In this document: positions 7,319 through 10,810 of the stretch, piece after piece | How positions within the stretch are numbered: the stretch's first letter is position 1 | How the letters are laid out: every line of letters begins with the position of its first letter | NCBI GenBank assembly: GCA_004151065.3 | Contig: NWUY0305007872.1 | Location: 1-10,810, forward strand | Length of the DNA: 10,810 nt | Reading direction: 5' to 3' | Source: Larix sibirica | Taxonomy: Eukaryota; Streptophyta; Pinopsida; Pinales; Pinaceae | Notes under the pieces: generated by a model | What the model was told of the DNA's origin: nothing | The model's database searches: none | The model's input: only the letters and a program-made list of their open reading frames with translations | Translations under genes and position numbers: made by a program

Positions 7319-9082
7319 CGTGGTATACAGTTGGCAGTTAGAGTTAGAAGGTGCAGCTAGGCAGTCTTAAGTTATTGAGGAATAAGCTCTATTACACCCC
7401 AGGAGTCCAGGAGTTGATGCCAAGAAGCTGAGTCAATGTGTAGAGTAGGGATTCAGTAAATAATATCTTTGCCTAATAAATGTTAGATACCCATGTCCCA
7501 AAAGCAATACAACACTTTTTCTTTTTAGAAAGATGGTGATGAGTGAAACGTACTAACAGTATCAAATATCTATTCAGGTAGCGATGCTGTGTCGGGCCAC
7601 AATAAATACTTGGCTTTGTTACTTGGCTTGGCTCCCAGCTTATTCCTCGTTGGTCGAGCGGCTCCTAAGATAGAAACAAAAAAGTAATTCATAAACCCTC
7701 CTGCCTATGCCCTACTCCTTCATGGGCCACCTTTCAGTATTTCAATTACCAGTTACTCTATCCGTCCTGGCCCTTACCTATCCCCCTTTTTTTGCAAGCT
7801 ATCAAACCACCCATTACCCTAATCCTTCCTCAAAACATTCCAAGTCCCACCAGACCACGAGAGAAGAAATGACTTGTCATGCACGAATTTATCGCGCGTA
7901 CTTGTTATTCATTCTCCTGATCATCCAATTGCATTATTTGATTATTCAGGATCTCAAGTAGCCTAATCCCCTGGCTCCTATTGCTAGTATTAGTAGAAGT
8001 AGGAGTAAGAGTAGTAGGATCATAAAATCTCATTCTTTGCACTGCCTTAGCATGAATCCTTCTTACCACCTATCCGGTATCCTTAGTGGCCTATGTGGCT
8101 ACTGCATAAGTTGATATAGTATCCTTCGCAGTTATCGGCCTCCTCCATCTATTGGCAACTTGGCTCAACCTATTCTCTCCAGGTGACGTCACCCGACTCT
8201 ATATCCTATATGTTGGTGGCAAGCAAAGCGTGTAAAGTTCATTATCTCCAGGGATAGTAAGAGATATCCAGGTACCGATATAATAACTTCGGTAAGCAGC
8301 AAGTTCGCTGAAGGCAGTTGGACCGCTTTACCCATTCCGTTTAAGATGCATACCCTTACCCTATGCACGATCCTTGACTAAAATCCCCCTTCTTTGCCCT
8401 ATACCCTAGGCCCCCCCACCTAAAGCTAAGGAACACACGTACCTCAAATGAAGACATGTTGGTTACTTACTAGCATTTAGATTGAGTTCCACGGGACTGA
8501 TGATTGGATTTCGAAATGATTAGTATGAAGAGAGGGGCGCACGCTATGGCTTTACCTATAAGTCCGTATAGATGTGTAGACAACCCCCGTAATGCTTTTC
8601 ACTGGCTTGAACTCTCTCTCTTTTGAAAATAATGAAGACAACAACCTCTAGCTTATTCGCTGTAGCTCAGGGGATACAAATGAAATAAATGCTCTTACTA
8701 ACTGATATTGTTGGTTCAAAATAGGCCTACAACCAATTGCCCCATATTACAAAAGCTCCCATCATTCACTGAAAGATCACGTACACATTATTCCCAATGG
8801 CACGTTCCAGTATGAGGTGACATCACAGATAGGGGCCCGGACGAACAATTCAGCGCGCCCACCGCCACCTGACCAGCAAGGTGCAGTACGCGTAAGGCAC
8901 CTGCTCAGTACACCCATTCAATACCCATTTTGTTCAATCCGCTGTCCCGCTTTCCGTTCAACCTACTTCCTCCTTTAACTTACCCTGACGGAACAATCAT
9001 TCCTACAGATAATCCTTCCCTTTTCACTTAACAATATGTAACACAGTTACTACATAGACTCACAGCGGGGGATACACGTTTA
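7319..9082. other. long stretch without a recognisable gene
   Basis: The plus strand is strongly C/T-rich from about 7690 to 8450. An 84-codon ATG frame lies at 7707-7961, with a hydrophobic, isoleucine/leucine-rich C-terminal third (a possible membrane segment) but no known motif. GGTGACGTCACC at 8182-8193 is a perfect 12-bp palindrome, and related GTGACRTCA strings occur near 6897 and 8817. A tRNA-like D-arm at 8659 was examined and rejected. Confidence 0.45.
7985..8020 (+). repeat. imperfect AGTAGR tract
   Basis: Units of AGTATT, AGTAGA, AGTAGG, AGTAAG and AGTAGTAGG follow one another. It is similar to 3270-3296. Confidence 0.55.
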
Positions 9083-9188
9083 GTTACACGATGAGGCAGG
9101 TTACACGTTGGAAGTTACAAGATGCATGCTTGATGTTACACAATGGGGTACGCCGCTTGAGGTACGATGCTTTTTTTGTTACATGATG
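9083..9188 (+). repeat. degenerate GTTACAYGATG repeats
   Basis: GTTACACGATG (9083), GTTACACGTTG (9100), GTTACAAGATG (9114), GTTACACAATG (9135) and GTTACATGATG (9178) occur in one orientation, with an eroded GGTACGATG at 9161. Spacing is 14-26 bp once the eroded unit is counted. GTTACA recurs in the same orientation at 9376 and 9499 within the following frame, so the array and the frame seem to share an origin. Confidence 0.65.
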
Positions 9189-9716
9189 CCGGTTCAACTG
9201 CTGGGAATGATCCAAAATGCTTCTGCTGGTTATGCTACTGCTGGGACAGCTGATTATAGTGCTGTCGTCCTCCTGATTATAGTATGGAACTTGCTGAGGG
9301 AGGGTTCAATCCGGCTCTTCTCTACAGGGCTCAAGGCTCAGGGGCGGCTTGCTATGCTCTCCAAAGATTCTGCTTGTTACATCTCCATTCGCTGGATGAA
9401 TAATGGGGTGAAAAGCATGTCTCTTTCTATCTTCATGGTGTGGCATGATGCAGAGTTGCTCTCAGGGCAGCTTACTATTGCTCAACGGGATCCCGTGTGT
9501 TACACCTTCATTCACTGGCTTATCAATTGGGCTCCTGGTAATGATCCTGGTCAAACTGCTTCTCTTACTCTTTCTGCTTGTGCTCCTGAAACTGCTTATG
9601 GAACTGCTATGGGAACTGAGACTGGTACTGCTTATTATACTGATGCTGTTCCTTCAACTGCTCTTGGTTTAACTGCTTATGCGAAGGGAGGATCAAAGAG
9701 GCGAATCAAATCCTGA
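9126..9716 (+). other. 196-codon open frame made of repetitive DNA, unassigned
   Basis: This is the longest open frame in the window (ATG 9126, TGA 9714-9716; a TTG at 9108 would add six codons). The translation has one hydrophobic segment (AVVLLIIVWNLL) and then two diverged copies of a 41-codon unit: KDSACYISIRWMNN matches RDPVCYTFIHWLIN. Its C-terminal 50 codons are low complexity (Ala, Thr, Gly, Tyr) because the DNA is periodic in ACTGCT-like units. The +1-shifted frame is also open from 9445 to 9672 and reads almost entirely as leucine. I recognise no family. Chimeric or repeat-built frames of this kind are known in plant mitochondria, some linked to male sterility, but nothing here shows that this one is expressed. 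Confidence 0.25.
9337..9520 (+). repeat. diverged tandem duplication, unit about 123 bp
   Basis: CTCAGGGGCGGCTTGCTAT (from 9338) matches CTCAGGGCAGCTTACTAT (from 9461). TTACATCTCCATTCGCTGG (9377-9395) matches TTACACCTTCATTCACTGG (9500-9518), with three transitions as the only differences. The spacing of the second pair is 123 bp, a multiple of three, so the copies stay in frame in the open frame above. Confidence 0.65.
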
Positions 9717-9842
9717 AGATGAGAATACAGAGTTAAGAATCATAATAATCTAATTTTTGTAAAAACTCAAGTCCCGCTTGTCCCATATGAAATGAAAGGG
9801 TAAGGTAAAGGTAAATAGGAAAGATGTCTAAGCACCTAGCAA

Positions 9843-9866
9843 CTAAGTCTTCCAAAAGCAAGTGGT
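9843..9866 (+). repeat. dispersed 24-bp direct repeat, copy 1
   Basis: CTAAGTCTTCCAAAAGCA plus RGTGGT matches 10081-10104 at 23 of 24 positions. Similarity continues weakly through AGTTTGGG after a small indel. Confidence 0.75.
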
Positions 9867-10080
9867 AGTTTGGGAAAAGCCCATGCGTAGCAATACATCT
9901 TCCGTTAAGATCTGTTAGCTGGTCTATGAAGACAAATTGTAAGTTGGTAGCAGGCACTTACTTCCATTCATGCAGTAGGGATATTTAGATCCTAGCAAGG
10001 CTGTAAGAATGAATAAATCGTATCTGGCTGGCCAGGGTAAGCTCGACCGGTGAAACAATAGCAATTAATAGTGCTACCCG

Positions 10081-10104
10081 CTAAGTCTTCCAAAAGCAGG
10101 TGGT
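10081..10104 (+). repeat. dispersed 24-bp direct repeat, copy 2
   Basis: Partner of 9843-9866, 238 bp away in the same orientation; one A/G difference. Both are preceded by CTA-C-rich DNA (CACCTAGCAA and GCTACCCG). Confidence 0.75.
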
Positions 10105-10142
10105 GAGTTTGGGGCAGGCAGAACTAAACTAAGTCGGGTAAG

Positions 10143-10247
10143 GCAGTAAAAGTTTTCTAAGCTCGTAGGGAAGATTCAATAAGCAGGACTCTTTCGGGGC
10201 AAGCAGTAAAGTAATAAGTTGTAAGGTCGAGTAAAGAAGCAGTAAAG
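10143..10247 (+). repeat. GCAGTAAAG units
   Basis: AAGCAGTAAAG is exact at 10201-10211 and 10237-10247, 36 bp apart, and GCAGTAAA occurs at 10143-10150. Intervening DNA shares GTAA/TAAG words, as in a decayed tandem array. Confidence 0.5.
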
Positions 10248-10810
10248 GCCTAAGTAGAAGGCGAGTGCTAATTATAGTATATGTATTTAGGTGGATACTA
10301 CGTGATGATGTGCTGGATTTGATACTGTCTGTAAGCCAGCCGGGTTAATTCTATCTTGACCTGCCAATTAAGAGAAGGCCTGTAGCAGTTATTACTGACT
10401 AAGCAATTTATATTAAGTGTTATAGGGAGGGCTAGTTCTAGGTCATAAGGTGGGTAGGTATAAAAGTGTATAGGAGTTCCTAAAAATAGAAATTCTGTGG
10501 TGTAGTTATAAGTGTAGTGAGCAGTTTCATAGTTGTTTCAAGCCATTCCGGGTCTAAGCAATACTACCAATTTATAAATCAAGTTGTAATATAGGGCTAA
10601 GAGGTCTAGGTAGTACGTTGTGGGTAACTATCAGGTGGGTAGCTAACACTAAAAGTCTAAGTATGGCTCTTTTTTCCTAGCCTGTGGATTCAAATGGATG
10701 AAGATTATCAAGGCTCTTCAGTGGGAACAAGAGTGGTACCCAGAAGGTCATAACCCAACAGTATATTAAAGCAATTGTGATAAAAGGTCTGCCTTTGAAT
10801 GCTGTTAGGT

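Larger units (their letters stand above)
9717..10810. other. gene-less right end, purine/T-rich
   Basis: No gene is recognisable. From about 9960 the plus strand is rich in A, G and T and poor in C, with many TAAG, GTAGG and AGTAA strings. A minus-strand frame of 74 codons (9957 to 9733) shows no motif. The segment holds the repeat pairs at 9843/10081 and 10143-10247. A short open run near 10681-10752 ends before the edge. Confidence 0.45.

Noticed and set aside
8182-8193. Palindrome GGTGACGTCACC and related GTGACRTCA strings at 6897 and 8817
   Set aside because: 12-bp palindromes are expected a few times per 10 kb; no consistent position or spacing.
8651-8735. A tRNA-like stretch with TGTAGCTCAGGGGATA (D-arm-like) and GGTTCAAAAT about 50 nt later
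   Set aside because: No matching acceptor stem, no anticodon stem of 5 bp and no T stem around GGTTCAA; the D-arm similarity alone is too short.
10290-10320. TACGTGATGATG, checked as a reverse-transcriptase YxDD motif
   Set aside because: No frame gives tyrosine-x-aspartate-aspartate with an open surrounding reading frame.
1-10810. CRISPR array, insertion sequence with terminal repeats, or LTR element
   Set aside because: No regularly spaced identical repeats, no long terminal inverted or direct repeats, and no transposase, integrase or Cas-like translation seen on either strand.

Overview
The window looks like a long gene-poor stretch of a land-plant mitochondrial genome. The only recognisable gene is at the extreme left edge: the 3' half of a plastid-type split trnV-UAC, with a group II intron domain V (31-62) followed by exon 2 (about 102-144). 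The sequence after it does not resemble the plastid DNA that normally surrounds trnV. Base composition is intermediate (roughly 40-45% G+C by eye). There are no long conserved reading frames and no LTRs or reverse-transcriptase motifs that I can see, but there are many short degenerate repeats. Together these fit a large, repeat-rich plant mitochondrial genome carrying a plastid-derived fragment. A gymnosperm with an expanded chondriome would fit well, but this is inference. A nuclear copy of organelle DNA cannot be excluded.

Layout. 1-144: broken or partial trnV-UAC 3' half. 145-680: 33-bp repeats and a GC-rich palindromic cluster. 681-1198: tetranucleotide-like DNA and two overlapping minus-strand frames. 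1199-2330: simple repeats, a hairpin, a diverged duplication (1888/2013) and C-rich tandem units. 2330-5000: no recognisable gene, only short unassigned frames. 5007-5973: three CCCCGRAGGG mini-palindromes, a degenerate tandem array built on TGCTCCTRGGCTTAAGG, and two hairpins. 6132-6554: a perfect 56-bp direct repeat. 7160-7330: a perfect 18-bp palindrome followed by 20-bp CATAGCCAGT units. 7331-9080: nothing recognisable. 9083-9716: a GTTACA array running into the longest open frame (196 codons from the first ATG), which contains a diverged duplication of about 123 bp and ACTGCT-like periodicity. 9717-10810: purine/T-rich DNA with further dispersed repeats.

No operon or gene cassette is visible. 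What unites the window is repeat structure: at least ten independent families of short, diverged tandem or dispersed repeats plus one fresh 56-bp duplication. I do not see evidence of a new multi-gene system. The best leads are the trnV remnant with an apparently catalytic-grade domain V, the perfect 56-bp repeat, the 18-bp palindrome and the repeat-built open frame at 9126-9716.
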